The notes: generated by a model not told the origin, from the letters alone. A stretch of 64,000 bases of DNA from Plasmodium relictum (GCF_900005765.1 NC_041691.1:992001-1056000); one strand, 5' to 3'. Shown: positions 23,701 through 33,704, counted from the first letter of the stretch. Made by a program: numbers and translations.

Positions 23701-24122
23701 TAGATAAAAATCACGATCGAATAAATGATACCTCAATTAAGAATATTAAAAAAAAATACACTACAAATTCTCCTAAAATGTACACCAGTGGAGAAAATGC
23801 TGATTTAAAAAAAATTAATAAACGAGATAGTTATATATGTATTAAATCTTATTTAAATAAAAAAAAAAATAAATTAAAAAAAAATCCCAAATTTCATGCA
23901 TTATTAGAATCTGATTCATCCGCATGCTTCCCAAGTGAAGCTGAAAGTGAAATTTTTTATGAAGATATTAAAGGCACAGACTCTAAATATCAAAGTTTAT
24001 CAAAAGGAAATGAATCTTCAGATGATGATAATATAAAAACTTACATTGATTATACTTCATTAAATGATGCCTTAATAGTATCTATAAAGGCAATTGCAGC
24101 TGGTATGCAGAATACAGGATAA
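20730..24122 (+). CDS. PEPC: Phosphoenolpyruvate carboxylase
   Basis: This is a 1130-residue enzyme adding bicarbonate to phosphoenolpyruvate to give oxaloacetate and phosphate, an anaplerotic CO2-fixing step in the parasite cytosol. Family signatures are intact: VLTTHPTQAIRTSLL (~189-203, with the catalytic His), SWAGGDRDGNP (~302), the second active-site motif IMIGYSDSGKDGGRLASAW (~635), FHGRGGSVSRGGGP (~673), SRPSKRK and LRAIPWVFSWTQNR (~800), and the canonical C-terminal QNTG. The residue before the active-site His is Thr instead of the usual Ala. An extra segment of roughly 150 residues, beginning with a poly-Asn run at 23578-23603, is inserted between helix WVAVCNLIQIQALKRLR and the terminal DALIVSIKAIAAGMQNTG. 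The plant N-terminal phosphoserine motif is not visible. It is single-exon. Confidence 0.97.
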   Translation: MNDHKNVINGGSEEENKSKNIDETKDDEKLKFLMEGKLVEKKSTIDFIKPLKDDIKVLDFLLFDMLKNNLPNNLFEILCKIHDLSETYSENPTNENFESLKNCIYNLKDEYLGTIVNAFGHMCILSNFAEWAHRGRRRKAFEKSFVPNDKIYGSVNETLKGTFNILINNGFSVNDIYEQLCNQTIEFVLTTHPTQAIRTSLLKNYIQLGELLLKLDNTDKELYKKKLLYDNLKTNLLASWKTDVIRRIKPTPIDEAITLVDIVEDCIFYRIPNIIRYIDNVFSEYNLPPVKLSSKICLFSSWAGGDRDGNPFVLPETTRYVCYMNKIRGCELFIPMIEILIRDLTLHHCTEKFKTYVKLLEDEVSDYIFDKDNKYLVQKFQWFSPFSKPNKKEIYRRALLIVRAKLKSAVQVYRSLIAHQIVDQDFEKLMFHNTEEFEEILLECYKSLVHSGNSLIAEGYLKDVIRNVKIFGLHLLKLDIRQESDKHVLAMDYICEKLNMKKYSLLNEEEKINFLTQILNSNRPLIPNNIEQEDDISSDFLNVIKTFDVCSQIEEDALGAYIVSMCSNASDILLVEVFQKEFKKSSQRRTQRVVPLLETIQSLKNSSTILENLIKNPWYRNHLRINFSNKQEIMIGYSDSGKDGGRLASAWELFKAQEKLVALGKEYSVEIHFFHGRGGSVSRGGGPQHLAILSQPIDTIKNYLRVTIQGEIITQDFCLKGMMLRSIETYISAVLKCSLLQNTVTIKKEWRELMDEVSELTTKEYKKVVYENSDFVKYFRYATPQIEIGKLNLGSRPSKRKDGNVESLRAIPWVFSWTQNRMHLSVWLGIEVVLDYLINNKKLHILQDMYKNWPFCTSFFNLISMVMAKASLQIAEEYDILVPEELKYIGIILREKLKKSMELTFLVTNEKTFCDNDQLTKRSIESRTKWVAVCNLIQIQALKRLREKENNNNNNNNNFNCDTKNNHKRFHVLESPRSDTIELLKKKVEELDKNHDRINDTSIKNIKKKYTTNSPKMYTSGENADLKKINKRDSYICIKSYLNKKKNKLKKNPKFHALLESDSSACFPSEAESEIFYEDIKGTDSKYQSLSKGNESSDDDNIKTYIDYTSLNDALIVSIKAIAAGMQNTG
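23577..24056 (+). other. Low-complexity insertion before the PEPC C terminus
   Basis: An (AAT)n run encoding poly-Asn opens a Lys/Asn/Ser-rich stretch of about 150-160 residues. Bacterial PEPCs have only a short loop here. The conserved C-terminal helix resumes at DALIVSIKA. The C-terminal tail lines the active site, so the insert must loop out. Confidence 0.8.
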
Positions 24123-24845
24123 TTTATCATATTTAAATTTAAATGTAAAATTTCTCATTTATTATATATTTCTCGTATAATTTCAATTTTTATATTTTTT
24201 CGCCTTTATTTATTTCACATAATATTTATCGTTGATATATATATATATATATTTATGTATATACGAAATATAATATACATTAGGTTTATTATATTATGAT
24301 GTATTAAAAAAATTTTAAATTACAATATTCCATTATAAATGTATATTTTTTTTTTCTTTTTTTTCTATATAATTTACTTTTAATTTATTATTTATATATA
24401 ATAGTATTTAAAAACTAATATTACCGTATTATTTTAATTAACTTTTTAAAAAATTGAACAATGAATTGGATAGAATGAATTATGCTTGTAATTATTTTTT
24501 TCTTTTTACTTTTTAACAATAAAAAATATATACATATTCTGTTTATTAAAAATTCATTTATGCAAATATATAAAAGTATTATGAAAAAGTTATTTTGAGG
24601 AAAAACGCTAATGTGAAAAAATATTTAAAAAAAAAAAAATAATGAAATGATATTTTTTCCATTTTTTTTTTACTTTTAAAAATATATACAATTCCATTTT
24701 TTATTTTATATAATACATTGCAAATTTAAAAGAAATTATTTTAAAATTTTCTATTGTAAAAGAGTAAGAAGTGTACAAAAAAATTTATAAGATATTTTAA
24801 AAAATTTTTTTTGACTATTTTATCAAAAATGATACTTTTTAAATA
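24123..24845. other. Spacer between PEPC and the unknown 1247-residue gene
   Basis: These 723 A+T-rich bases include a short (AT)n run at 24235-24252. They hold the PEPC 3' UTR and the next promoter. Nothing else is supported. Confidence 0.75.
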
Positions 24846-27800
24846 ATGAATATTAAAGAAGACCAAAAATTATTTAATGAAAAATTGTGTGGAGAGTTGA
24901 GAAAATTACGAGGTTACAAAATTATTCAAAATGTATTCAGAGTTAAAAAAAAAAAAAAAGAAAAAAAAAAGGGACTTTTATATAATTTAATTGAATTAAA
25001 ATATGTAAATAAAATACTATATCAGTTATATTTTCATAAAAAATGTATGAAAAAATTTATAAATGGTGATAATTTGCTTTGTTATACAAACAAAATCATC
25101 CAAATTAAAAAAGATAGAAATATAATTGTAAATTTCACAGATACGAATATTGAAGCATCGTTTCATTTTATAAATTGCGATAAAAATTTTTATATCTTTT
25201 GTAAAATTAATCATTATGTTAATAATGAATTATTTAATTGTAATAGTACATCTTCAATTATTCTATTTTTGTATGAATCAAATTATAATAAAAACAAAAC
25301 TTTTAGTAAATATTTAAACAACTCTTCTAAGTTAAACATAACGGATAAACATTTGAGTAAATACTTACGCAAAAATAATTTCTTTAATGAAATTATTAAA
25401 GATACACCTACTACTAATACTAATAATAGTAATAAAAAATACAATATAGAAAATAAATATTCTTTAAAAAATAGAACATCTGTTAATAAAAAAATAAGTG
25501 AAAGAAATATATCTACTAAAAAAATTGTTGATCATTATCTTTTATTAATTAATTATTATGTAAGTTATAATAAAATATTACATTTTTCTTTTTTTCATAC
25601 ACTTCAAAAAATTTTATATAAATTTTTAAATGATAAAAACTTATATAAAAAAATTTATAATTATAACCGTAATGATAATAGAGGTTGTGATAAAATTATT
25701 AATTTAACTAATGCAAGTGATTATCATAAATTTAACAACTATGAATTTACTTTTGAAAGTGGAAGAAATGTAAATCATAGTAAAAATAAAGTAGAATATG
25801 ACACTATAAAGGATATAAAATTAAAAACTCTTCATTTCATTAAAGAAAAAAGAAAATTTAGTTATTTTTTATATATTTTTTGTAACAAATGTAACTCAAC
25901 TAAAAAAGTGAACAATTCTCTAATAAATATAAAGAGAAGTTTGAAAAAAATTACTCTTTCTTTAGAAAAAAATAATAAAATATATATATATAGCAATGTC
26001 CTGAAAAAAGAAAAAGAGTTTTTTTTAACTTTTAATAATATTAATAAATGTTTTTTTATTTTTATATCTCCTATTTTATTATATTTTAATAACAAAAATT
26101 ATATTTTTTTAAAAATAAATACCAATATAAAGAATGAAATAAATATCCATTTGATATTAGAATTTATGAATGAGTTATTTCTTCTAATTCGTGAGATGTA
26201 TTTAAAAAAAAAGTTGATAAAAAAATTGAAAAAATATATTTCTAATAGAACTTTAAAAGGTTATTTAAATTATAATTCTTTTAATAGACATAGAAATGAA
26301 AAAAGAGAAAAAAAAAAATATATATATACATTTCATAGTATTCTGGATAATTTTTTTTTAGTACAGGAAAATTATCATATAAATAATAAATTATTTCTTA
26401 AAATTAAAAAGCTTTTTGTTAAAATTAATCCATTAAATAAAAATGTTATTTTAAATTTCATTCAAAAGAAGTTTGAAAAATTGTGTGTGACTGCTGAAGA
26501 ATTACTAAAGTGGAATTGGAAGTTTCGAAATGTTATTTTATCTAAAAAGGAACATATGTATATTTATTTTTTAGAAAAAAAAGAATATAAGAAAATAATT
26601 AATAAGGATGAAAATTTTGTTAATAATATAGGAAACAATAATTATTGCATTAAAAGTAATAGCAACAATGATATTATTTTATACAACAACAATTGTAATA
26701 GATTAAATCATAGGAACAAAGAAATTTTTAATTTAATTTGCGTTTTTAAAATTGTATCGATCAAAGATAAAATATTAAAATTAACTAAAAATATTTGTAT
26801 ATATTTTACACACTTTTTTAATAAATTTGAAAAGTTCAATATCTTTGATAAAATATATATATTAAAACATTTTCATTTTATTATTAATAAGTTTCCATAT
26901 CTTTATATATTTTATATGGAAAGCAAAAAATGTATATTCTTATTCTATAGAAATTTTATTCAATGTAGTAATATGTTAAGTATTAAAAAATCATTGAAAG
27001 ATAAATACAATAATCTATTAAAGTTAAAAAAAAAAAAAAAAAAGTTGTTAAAGAAAGTTTTTTTTAATGAGGAAACTTTTTTTTTCTTATTAAAAATGCA
27101 GAAACTGTTGTTATATTTTTATTTATACTTATTGAGAAAATTTTTTCGTTTTTCCTTAAAAAAAAATAAAATGCAAAATAAATTTTCTTGTACGAGAGAA
27201 ACGATTTATGGTAATTTTGGTACATTTATTAAAAAAATAAAAAAAGAGAAAGAAAAAATTTATATATATTTTTTGAATAATGAAAGTATATTATTAAACT
27301 ATGAAAATAACAGTAGTAAAAGTAGAAAGGCATGTAATTCGTTTAAAAAAAAAGAGAAAGAAAAAAAAAAACTTATATTTATCTCGAAAATAATATGTAT
27401 TGAAAAATATTTAGTAAAGAAAAAAGAAAAAAGGATGGAATTATTAGACAAAAATAGTCTTCATCATAACGAAGTAAATTTTAATAAAAATAATATAAAT
27501 AAGATGATAGAGAAAGTAGAACTGAAAATAGAGATAAATGAAAAATTTGAAAAAAAAAACGGAAATAAAAATTTAGGTATAAAAGATGAGAATCTTTACA
27601 ATTTTTTCAAATTGAAAAATATGAAGAAAACAGTTTGCAAATATTTGTCTTATTTGATTGAAAAAACAAAAGAAAAAATTAAAAAAGACGAAAATGTTTT
27701 TTATTTAAACGTTAATTTACACAAGTTAAAACTGTTAAAAATAGTAAATCAACTACAGATTGAAATAAAAACTATTATGGAGTATATATATAAAATGAAT

Positions 27801-28589
27801 GATAACAATGAAATTAATATTAATAATAATAGAAAAAGAAATGAAGGGCTAAATTTTATTGATTATCAAAAAATAGATAAATTGTTACTTTTTATAAATA
27901 AAAAAATAAAAATTAATAAAAATTTACGTATTTTTAATATCTCCAATGAAATATTAAAAAAGAAAATGGATTTTACGAAATTAATTAAAATAAATGATAA
28001 AGTAATACATAACTTAGTTTTATATGAGAAACAATCATTCGATAAAATATTTAAGAAAAATAAATTACTTTCTTATAAAATGACACTTAATTACTTAATT
28101 TTTTTTATAAATGGACATATTTCTTATTCCGCCAATATTTTTACTAATGATTACGAGAAACTAAATAAGTCATATAACATATATTTTGTAAATATATATA
28201 AGAACGACATCATTAAAAATAAGTTTATTGAAGATACTATGTATTTTTTAGAGAATATATTTGCATATATAAGTGATATTGCTACATTTATTAAAAATAT
28301 TAACGTGAATAAAAAAAAAAGATTTTCTTTTAATATACGCAAAATATTTTGTTATGAAATACTACAAAATAAAGGCGTAGTTAGAAAAATTTATAAGGGT
28401 AAAAAAAAAGGGGATTTCTTTCTTAATATTTTCATATTTTTTAAGGAAAAAATTCTATTTTTTCATTCTTATAAAAAATATGATAAGAATAATAATTTAT
28501 TTAATCCCTTTTTTGTTAAAATTTTGAATCAAAATAAATATTATGATGTTTTTTTAGATAGTACAAATTCTAGGACAGACAAAAATTGA
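24846..28589 (+). CDS. Conserved-looking Plasmodium protein of unknown function, Lys/Asn-rich
   Basis: A single frame of 1247 residues starts at ATG 24846. I do not recognise it. It is strongly basic and rich in Lys, Asn, Ile and Phe. Poly-Lys runs occur near residues 35-41 and 725-732. There is no signal peptide and no convincing membrane segment; hydrophobic stretches are interspersed with charged residues. Segments less biased than the rest, hence possibly folded, include LIELKYVNKILYQLYF (~45), FVKINPLNKNVILNFIQKKF (~525), KLCVTAEELLKWNWKFRNV (~547) and TMYFLENIFAYISDIATFI (~1130). Its place between PEPC and the ABCG gene matches the syntenic P. falciparum slot as I recall it. It could be a fast-evolving subunit of a conserved complex, but nothing visible decides that. 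Confidence 0.85.
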   Translation: MNIKEDQKLFNEKLCGELRKLRGYKIIQNVFRVKKKKKEKKKGLLYNLIELKYVNKILYQLYFHKKCMKKFINGDNLLCYTNKIIQIKKDRNIIVNFTDTNIEASFHFINCDKNFYIFCKINHYVNNELFNCNSTSSIILFLYESNYNKNKTFSKYLNNSSKLNITDKHLSKYLRKNNFFNEIIKDTPTTNTNNSNKKYNIENKYSLKNRTSVNKKISERNISTKKIVDHYLLLINYYVSYNKILHFSFFHTLQKILYKFLNDKNLYKKIYNYNRNDNRGCDKIINLTNASDYHKFNNYEFTFESGRNVNHSKNKVEYDTIKDIKLKTLHFIKEKRKFSYFLYIFCNKCNSTKKVNNSLINIKRSLKKITLSLEKNNKIYIYSNVLKKEKEFFLTFNNINKCFFIFISPILLYFNNKNYIFLKINTNIKNEINIHLILEFMNELFLLIREMYLKKKLIKKLKKYISNRTLKGYLNYNSFNRHRNEKREKKKYIYTFHSILDNFFLVQENYHINNKLFLKIKKLFVKINPLNKNVILNFIQKKFEKLCVTAEELLKWNWKFRNVILSKKEHMYIYFLEKKEYKKIINKDENFVNNIGNNNYCIKSNSNNDIILYNNNCNRLNHRNKEIFNLICVFKIVSIKDKILKLTKNICIYFTHFFNKFEKFNIFDKIYILKHFHFIINKFPYLYIFYMESKKCIFLFYRNFIQCSNMLSIKKSLKDKYNNLLKLKKKKKKLLKKVFFNEETFFFLLKMQKLLLYFYLYLLRKFFRFSLKKNKMQNKFSCTRETIYGNFGTFIKKIKKEKEKIYIYFLNNESILLNYENNSSKSRKACNSFKKKEKEKKKLIFISKIICIEKYLVKKKEKRMELLDKNSLHHNEVNFNKNNINKMIEKVELKIEINEKFEKKNGNKNLGIKDENLYNFFKLKNMKKTVCKYLSYLIEKTKEKIKKDENVFYLNVNLHKLKLLKIVNQLQIEIKTIMEYIYKMNDNNEININNNRKRNEGLNFIDYQKIDKLLLFINKKIKINKNLRIFNISNEILKKKMDFTKLIKINDKVIHNLVLYEKQSFDKIFKKNKLLSYKMTLNYLIFFINGHISYSANIFTNDYEKLNKSYNIYFVNIYKNDIIKNKFIEDTMYFLENIFAYISDIATFIKNINVNKKKRFSFNIRKIFCYEILQNKGVVRKIYKGKKKGDFFLNIFIFFKEKILFFHSYKKYDKNNNLFNPFFVKILNQNKYYDVFLDSTNSRTDKN

Positions 28590-29537
28590 AATAAAAGCAA
28601 AATATATTAAAATTGTAAAAATTTTGTATATTAAATCTTATAGAATATGCTTTATTTTCATATCAAAAAGATAAGAACATTTAACATAATGAAATTGTTT
28701 GTTCACTAATTTTCTCATGTTAATTTTGCATGTTAATTCTTTTTTTATACTTTAACTTATTCAATTTAAGAATTTTTTTTATTATTTCTACTACTATTAA
28801 AATTTATTATATTCTCCTATTATGAAATTATTGGATACAATTATGTATATATGCAAAATAAAATATTTGAAAAAAAGGATGTCTATTTTTCTATAGTACT
28901 GTAGTGATGTTCTTTCGTTTCATACTTTTCTTATATATAGTATATTAAAAATCTAATTTTTATTATTTTTAAAATTGAAAAAATAATTTTTTTTAAAGCA
29001 GTTCATTTTTCACACATATATTGTGAGTTCAAAAAAAAAAAAAAAAAACTGAACTTTTTTATTTAATTCCTGACAAAATTTAAGCAAATTTTCTGCAGGC
29101 ATATGTGTGGTCATTTTTTTTTTTTTTCAAAGATATAATAAATCATAAGACACCAAAAGAATTAAGCATTATTGATTTTTTTATATATTCTATTAAGTTG
29201 GAATAGTAGTAGATACTATAAAATATTTTTTTTTAAAATAGATAGTAGGAAAAAAAAGGAAAAGTACTGTAGGCATAAAAGTAAATATTTATATACATGT
29301 ATATGTATTTATAAAACAGCTTAATATAAGTTGAGGAAAAAAAAAGTACTTACGCTTGAGTAATAGAATAAAAATAGTGAATAACAAAATTTAAAATAAA
29401 GATACATCAAACTTATTTTATTTGAATGAAGAAAAAAAAAAAAAAATAAATAAAAGAATAAAGTTAATAATATATATATTTTTTTTTTATCTTATTTTTA
29501 TTTATTTTTTTTTTCTGTTTTACGTAATTTATAAAAG
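28590..29537. other. Upstream region of the ABCG gene
   Basis: These 948 bases hold the ABCG promoter. Several GTAC cores occur (near 29265 and 29346), the core bound by the gametocyte regulator AP2-G, but the hexamer context is not clear. Long A and T runs lie at 29031-29047 and 29117-29128. No coding frame is seen. Confidence 0.65.
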
Positions 29538-31502
29538 ATGGATTTAAGAAAATGGATATCAAAAAAAAGTTCTCTTACATCATATGATAAAATAAAATAT
29601 GAGTTTTCAGATGTTAAATATACAGTTGATCATGGAAGATTGGAAATTTTACATGGAGTAAAAGGATTATTATTGCCTAAAACGATCACTGTTATAATGG
29701 GACCTAGCGGTAGTGGTAAAACAACTTTATTAAATATATTATCAATGAAAGTAACTGATGGGGTTCAAGGTAATTTTTTAATAAATGATACAACTAGAAC
29801 TAAACATATAAAAAATCATATGGGATATGTATTACAAGATGATTATTTTTTGTCGAGGTTAACTGTTTATGAGACGATTGAATTTACAGCAAAATTAAAG
29901 TTAGATATAAGAGATAAAGCAAAATTAGATGAATTAGTTCATTCAGTTTTAGATATTATGAGTTTAACTCATGTTAAAGATACTATAGTAGGAGATGCTT
30001 TTATAAGAGGAATAAGTGGTGGTCAAAGAAAAAGATTATCTATTGCAAATGAAATATTATCTAATCCTCGTCTATTATTAATGGATGAGCCAACAAGTGG
30101 CTTAGATTCTTCATCTGCTTTATCATTAGTAGAATGCATTCAAAGAATAGCTAAAATATCGGATACTACAATCTTATCATCTTTACACCAACCTAGCAGT
30201 CAAGTTTTTGGAAAATTTGATAGACTTATAGCTATTACTAATGGTTATATCATATATCATGGAAAAACTACTCAGCTAAATAAATATTTAAAAAAGATTG
30301 GTTTTATTTGCCCATATGGGTGGAATGTAGCTGATTATTTAATGGATGTGTTAACTAACGATAATTATGAAGCAATTTTAATAGATAATTACAATAAATA
30401 TCTTCATTTCGATAGTGAAGTAGGCTATTATATGAATATTGATGCCATTGATAATACTATTATTCATGATGATTATGATACAGCATATGAAAAAGCAGGA
30501 GCAATGGATAAATTCACAGAGAATAAAAATACTATTGGAATAAATAAATCTGAAGTTTTATCAATGCAAGAAATTCAGGCAAGGGAACAGGATTCAATAA
30601 AACTAAAAGCAGTTGAAAAATTAATTTCTCTACAAGAAAAAAAGACTCCATATTTGAGACAGAATTTTTTTTTATTAATAAGAGGATTAAAAAAGATAAT
30701 AACCGATGAAATTACAATAATTAAAATGATTGATTTGGTTGTTATTTTAACATTATTTGGTTTTCTATGGTTAAAAACATTTAAAGAAGATAAAGAAGAA
30801 GAAATTATAGACACAATTGGTGCTATTTTTTTTATTCTTTCTTACTGGACTTTTTATCCAGCTTATTTATCTTTATATTCTTTTCCTTCAGAAAGAGAAG
30901 TAATAGCAAGAGAAAGAAATATGAAAACATATCAAGTAAGTAATTACTTTTTTTCTAAATTATTAGCTGAATTTATTTATTTTTTTATTATTATTGCCTT
31001 TTGGATTTTAATAACCCACCTAATTTTATATGGGACATTAAAGTTTGGTGTATATGTTAGTTATGCTTTTATAACTTTATTAAATGCTTTGATAAGTAGC
31101 TCTTTAGGATATTTTATATCCACATTATTTGACAACTTAAGTAAAGCTGTTAGTTTTCTATCTGTTGTCCTCTTAACTATGACTTTAACTAACGGTTTTT
31201 ATGTTGAAATATCTAAATTGGAAGTACCATTCAGATATTTACAGTGGTTATCTTATCAAACTTATTCCGCTTCAGTACTTGCAAAAATAAAATTTGATAA
31301 TACACTTATTAAGTGTGCATCTGACAATATATCTCCTACGTGCAGAGATTTTGGGTCATTTCCAGGGGATGTTATCATAGAGAAGAGATTTGCGACTTTA
31401 CAAATCCCAATATCTATTTTTATTTTAATTTGCTTCTATGTTGTTATTAAATTATCAACTTATATTTCTTTAAGATGGTCTCAATCATTAAAAATGAAAT
31501 AG
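29538..31502 (+). CDS. ABCG2: ABC transporter G family half-transporter (ABCG2)
   Basis: The protein has 654 residues with the reverse layout of the ABCG class: an N-terminal nucleotide-binding domain and C-terminal membrane domain. Walker A is GPSGSGKTT (~55-63), the Q-loop region is VLQDDYFLSRLTVYETIEF (~98), the signature is ISGGQRKR (~158-165), Walker B is RLLLMDEPTSGLDSSSA (~179), and the H-loop is SSLHQPSSQVF (~220). About six membrane helices follow from ~395 to 645, with a short external loop containing Cys residues (CASDNISPTC) before the last helix. It must pair, probably as a homodimer. The P. falciparum counterpart in this synteny block is reported to affect neutral lipid storage in female gametocytes. 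It is single-exon. Confidence 0.96.
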   Translation: MDLRKWISKKSSLTSYDKIKYEFSDVKYTVDHGRLEILHGVKGLLLPKTITVIMGPSGSGKTTLLNILSMKVTDGVQGNFLINDTTRTKHIKNHMGYVLQDDYFLSRLTVYETIEFTAKLKLDIRDKAKLDELVHSVLDIMSLTHVKDTIVGDAFIRGISGGQRKRLSIANEILSNPRLLLMDEPTSGLDSSSALSLVECIQRIAKISDTTILSSLHQPSSQVFGKFDRLIAITNGYIIYHGKTTQLNKYLKKIGFICPYGWNVADYLMDVLTNDNYEAILIDNYNKYLHFDSEVGYYMNIDAIDNTIIHDDYDTAYEKAGAMDKFTENKNTIGINKSEVLSMQEIQAREQDSIKLKAVEKLISLQEKKTPYLRQNFFLLIRGLKKIITDEITIIKMIDLVVILTLFGFLWLKTFKEDKEEEIIDTIGAIFFILSYWTFYPAYLSLYSFPSEREVIARERNMKTYQVSNYFFSKLLAEFIYFFIIIAFWILITHLILYGTLKFGVYVSYAFITLLNALISSSLGYFISTLFDNLSKAVSFLSVVLLTMTLTNGFYVEISKLEVPFRYLQWLSYQTYSASVLAKIKFDNTLIKCASDNISPTCRDFGSFPGDVIIEKRFATLQIPISIFILICFYVVIKLSTYISLRWSQSLKMK

Positions 31503-32247
31503 TACATGTATATTTATATGCCATTCAACTAAAAAATAAGAAAATTTTTAATTTTAAGAAAAAATATTATGTATGTTTTTACATTTTCATGTGAAAATAT
31601 TCTATATATCCTTAACATGTATCTTTTAATTTATAATTTATATAAAAGTGTAGAAAACATATAATTTTTTTCTACTTTTAAAAAATTAGCTTTTTTTTCT
31701 TTCATGGATTTATTATTAAATATTAGTATATATAGATAAATATAACTTTGTTTTAAATGAATTCAGAAATTATGCTTAATATGTACTTAATTTTTTTTTA
31801 ACTAAAATTTCATCAATAGGAATATTTTATCTTAGAAAATATATAATTATGCATATACAAGTAAAATTTATTTTATATAATCAAAAAGAAAAAAAAGATT
31901 AACTATTTTAATTAAATGAATATAATTTTATTTTATCATCACTTTTTAATATGGAAATATGGAAATGCAAATTAATTACACTGAAAAATATGTTAATGCT
32001 TCTTACAAGATAGAAGTGCATTATATGAATACATAATAATACAAAAAAATTATTCTTAAAAAAAAAAAAAAAAAATTAATTATTATCAAATGAAATGAAA
32101 AGCACATTTTTTAAAACCTGTTATAAAATTTATTTTTCTTATTTTTATATGTATAAAATAAAATATTCCTGAATAATACTTAAACATTTTTTAGAATTCA
32201 AGTTTTTTTTATCAATTAATTTTTCATAAATCTTATTTTATTCTTCG
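31503..32247. other. Spacer between ABCG2 and the MORN5-like gene
   Basis: These 745 A+T-rich bases have no supported frame. A 17-nt A run lies at 32059-32075. The GGCTAT motif found further downstream was not seen here. Confidence 0.7.
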
Positions 32248-33101
32248 ATGTCACTAATAACATATTTAAACGAAGAAAAAACAAAAGGAAAATATGTCTA
32301 TCCTAATGGGAACATATATATAGGAGATTTTAGAAATGAAAAATTTCATGGACATGGTATATAGAATATTAAAAAAAAAAGAAAAAAAAATTAACATTAC
32401 TATTACTAAAGTTTAAAGAAAAAAATATGTATCAGGTATTACAAGCATATTTTATTTTTAGGTATTTTAAGTTTTAAGGAAAAAGGTAAATTTAAAGGAA
32501 TTTGGAAAAATGGGAAAATTATTAGTGGTCAATATTATTTCAGTGATGGTTTAAAGTATGAAAATAATTGGAAATATTTAATTGATAACCCTTATTTTTA
32601 TAATGAACAAATTAACAGCAATGAAGTTATTTACAAAGAAGAAAAAAAAAATGTTTACTTGGATAAAATTTATGATATAGGTAATGAAATTCAGGGTATT
32701 TTTTTTTTAAATCTTATATGAATTTATTTATTTTCCTTTTTTTTATACTCCATGTTCTTGTGTGTATATTTTTTTTTTTTCACTTTTTGGCTATTTAATG
32801 TATTTTTATTTACATTTATTTTTTTTATTTTTTCTCTTTCGGCTATACACATATATTATTTTTATTTTATTTTATTTTTGGCTATTTGTGTTGAATATTT
32901 TTTTATGAATTTTATTTTTTACTAAAAGTATAATGCATTTCTTTTTTTTTTTTATCTTTTTGTATAATGGTCTTTTTTTAAGGGGATGGATACTGCAATA
33001 TTGAAGAAAAAATTGTGTATGATTTTAATAATAACAAAGAAATTAGAAAAGTGAATGAAAGAGAAAAAAATTGGATAAGAAACCATTGTGCAAAATACTA
33101 A
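32248..33101 (+). CDS. MORN5: MORN5-like repeat protein (three exons)
   Basis: Three exons, 32248-32356, 32462-32680 and 32983-33101, keep phase through introns of 105 and 302 nt (donors GTATAT and GTAATG; acceptors TTTTTAG and TTTAAG) and encode 148 residues. MORN repeats read GKYVYPNGNIYIGDF (~13), HGHGILSFKEKGKFKGIW (~35) and GKIISGQYYFSDGLKYENNW (~56). The C-terminal part, YDIGDGYCNIEEKIVYDF then EKNWIRNHCAKY, matches the distinctive tail of MORN5 (CGDGFYNP...V.DY, then EWI...C.K), which goes beyond generic MORN repeats. MORN5 is associated with motile cilia and sperm. In Plasmodium the only flagellum is that of the male gamete. The next gene encodes an axonemal dynein chain, which supports that role. 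Confidence 0.8.
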
Positions 33102-33625
33102 AAGGAAAAAATTATATTAATCCAAAAAGTTATATTAATTAATAGAGAATATTCAATCTAAAATATATATTTTCAGTAGAAATATTATTCTAATTATTCA
33201 TTGTTCAATTTCAATATATATATTTATTTTTATTTTTTTTAATGTAAATAATATATTGTACTTTTTTCTTAGTTCATTTAAAAAAAAAACAAAATAATAA
33301 AATAAAAAATTGTATTCCCATAAAAATAGGAATACGTGATGCTACTAATTTCATTATTAAATTTTTCTTGATAATTTCATTATGTTCCATTAAATTTTTA
33401 AAATTTCACTAAGTATATATTTGTACTTATTTTTTATTAAAAATGTATTTTTATATATTGAATTTTAGTTAATATATATTTCGTCTACATGCACATTTTT
33501 TAGTTTTAATATTCATACACTTTTTTGTTATTTTTGTCAATTTTTTTTATCTTAATTATAGAACTGTAGTATATTTTTTACATTATTATTAATCTTTTGT
33601 TTTTTTACTTTTGGCTATACTTAAA
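32778..33625. promoter_or_regulatory. Cluster of four TTT(T/C)GGCTAT motifs
   Basis: TTTTTGGCTAT (~32784-32794), CTTTCGGCTAT (~32836-32846), TTTTTGGCTAT (~32875-32885) and TTTTGGCTAT (~33610-33619) are all in the same orientation. Three lie in the long second intron of the MORN5-like gene and one about 90 bp before the dynein chain ATG. The core reads TAGCC(A/G) on the other strand, which fits the consensus I recall for ApiAP2 factor AP2-O. The role is inferred from spacing, strand and location. Confidence 0.45.
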
Positions 33626-33704
33626 TGTCATAAAATAACTTTATTTTTTAAAAATTTTTAAATAATACGTTTTTTTAATTTTCTTATAATACACTTTGAA
33701 CAAA
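33102..33704. other. Spacer and promoter before the dynein intermediate chain
   Basis: These 603 bases carry the MORN5-like 3' UTR and the dynein chain promoter, including the fourth GGCTAT motif near 33613. No frame is supported. Confidence 0.7.
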
